Under the pieces are notes generated by a model that ran no database searches, was not told the origin of the DNA, and saw only the letters and a list, made by a program, of their open reading frames with translations. 6,062 nucleotides of DNA, taken from the NCBI GenBank assembly GCA_023392645.1, contig JAEVYR010000175.1:1-6062 (forward strand), read 5' to 3'. The DNA comes from Chloroflexota bacterium. GTDB taxonomy: Bacteria > Chloroflexota > Chloroflexia > Thermomicrobiales > UBA6265. Position numbers and translations under genes: made by a program. Positions 5,780 through 6,062 of the stretch are shown here, piece by piece. Numbering within the stretch: position 1 is the first letter of the stretch; each line of letters opens with the position of its first letter.

Positions 5780-6062
5780 ATGCCCACCTATCGCGTCGGA
5801 ATCATCGGCCTCAGCTGGATCACCACCCAGCCGGCCGCGCCGGGCACGCATCCCGTGCTCGGTCTCACCGTTCCGGGCAGCCACGCCGCGGCGCTGGCGC
5901 GCATCCCGGCGACGACCGTCGTCGCCGGGTGCGATATCGTGCCCGAGGCGCGCGAGCGCTTTGTCGAGACGTGGTCGTCGACCTGGCCGGATCTGACCGT
6001 CCACGACGACGCCACGACGATGCTCGACACCGAAGAGCTCGATATCGTCACCGTCGCGACCC
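5780..6062 (+). CDS. Gfo/Idh/MocA-like oxidoreductase, N-terminal part (runs off the window)
   Basis: Only 94 codons are present, with no stop before the window ends. The protein begins MPTYRVGIIGLSWIT, a recognisable first strand and dinucleotide-binding loop of the Gfo/Idh/MocA Rossmann fold. It continues with SHAAALARIPATTVVAGCDI (34-53), the usual helix and second strand ending in the acidic residue that often binds the ribose (D52). The segment MLDTEELDIVTVAT (81-94) is the expected strand before the catalytic region. Two features are odd: Ser and Thr stand where glycines are usual in the loop (S12, T15), and about 17 extra residues (roughly 16-33, rich in Pro and Gly) separate the loop from the helix. 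It is not a close copy of the oxidoreductase at 2132. The catalytic residues lie beyond the window, so activity cannot be judged. Confidence 0.8.
   Translation, partial: MPTYRVGIIGLSWITTQPAAPGTHPVLGLTVPGSHAAALARIPATTVVAGCDIVPEARERFVETWSSTWPDLTVHDDATTMLDTEELDIVTVAT

Noticed and set aside
4835..6004. Minus-strand open frame of 389 codons opposite the FAH-family gene
   Set aside because: Its composition (Gly/Asp/Val/Ala/Arg repeats) is that of an antisense reading of GC-rich codons, and it runs across two genes and their ribosome-binding site.

Overview
The window is a high-GC, tightly packed bacterial segment with every credible gene on the + strand. It reads as part of an uptake-and-catabolism cluster. 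The base composition, the TTG and GTG starts, the Shine-Dalgarno sites, and the mix of Dpp/Opp-type permeases, a D-aminoacylase-like amidohydrolase, a FAH-family enzyme and Gfo/Idh/MocA oxidoreductases suggest a soil or thermophilic Chloroflexota (Thermomicrobia-like) bacterium. This assignment is an impression from protein style only; high-GC Proteobacteria or Actinobacteria are not excluded.

Layout. Bases 1-21 look like the last codons of an upstream gene. Its TGA overlaps the TTG start of a DppB/OppB-type permease (18-974). That gene overlaps by ATGA with a DppC/OppC-type permease (971-1879). A 252-base gap follows (1880-2131). It holds a 12-bp perfect hairpin, a short hairpin repeat that recurs later in the window, a pair of direct repeats 54 bases apart, and further inverted repeats. 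Next come a Gfo/Idh/MocA-type oxidoreductase (GTG start, 2132-3223) and a D-aminoacylase-like amidohydrolase (GTG start, 3223-4776), which overlap by one base. A 76-base gap carries the second copy of the hairpin repeat. It is followed by a FAH-family hydrolase/isomerase/lyase (4853-5764) and the first 94 codons of a second Gfo/Idh/MocA-type protein (5780 to the window end).

How the genes may work together (inference). The permeases would import a small peptide, acyl-amino acid or similar solute. The amidohydrolase would cleave an amide or related bond, the oxidoreductases would act on a hydroxy or amino carbon, and the FAH-family enzyme would cleave or rearrange a beta-keto or enol acid. No ATPase or solute-binding protein is seen, so the transporter must be completed outside the window. 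No known named pathway matches this gene set with certainty.

The points most worth a second look are the altered catalytic residues of the first oxidoreductase (Asp-Asn-Pro in place of Glu-Lys-Pro), an Asp at the usual metal-binding Cys position of the amidohydrolase, a roughly 17-residue insertion in the nucleotide-binding loop of the second oxidoreductase, and the identical hairpin repeat in both gene gaps. Nothing here indicates a phage, CRISPR array, insertion sequence or RNA gene.
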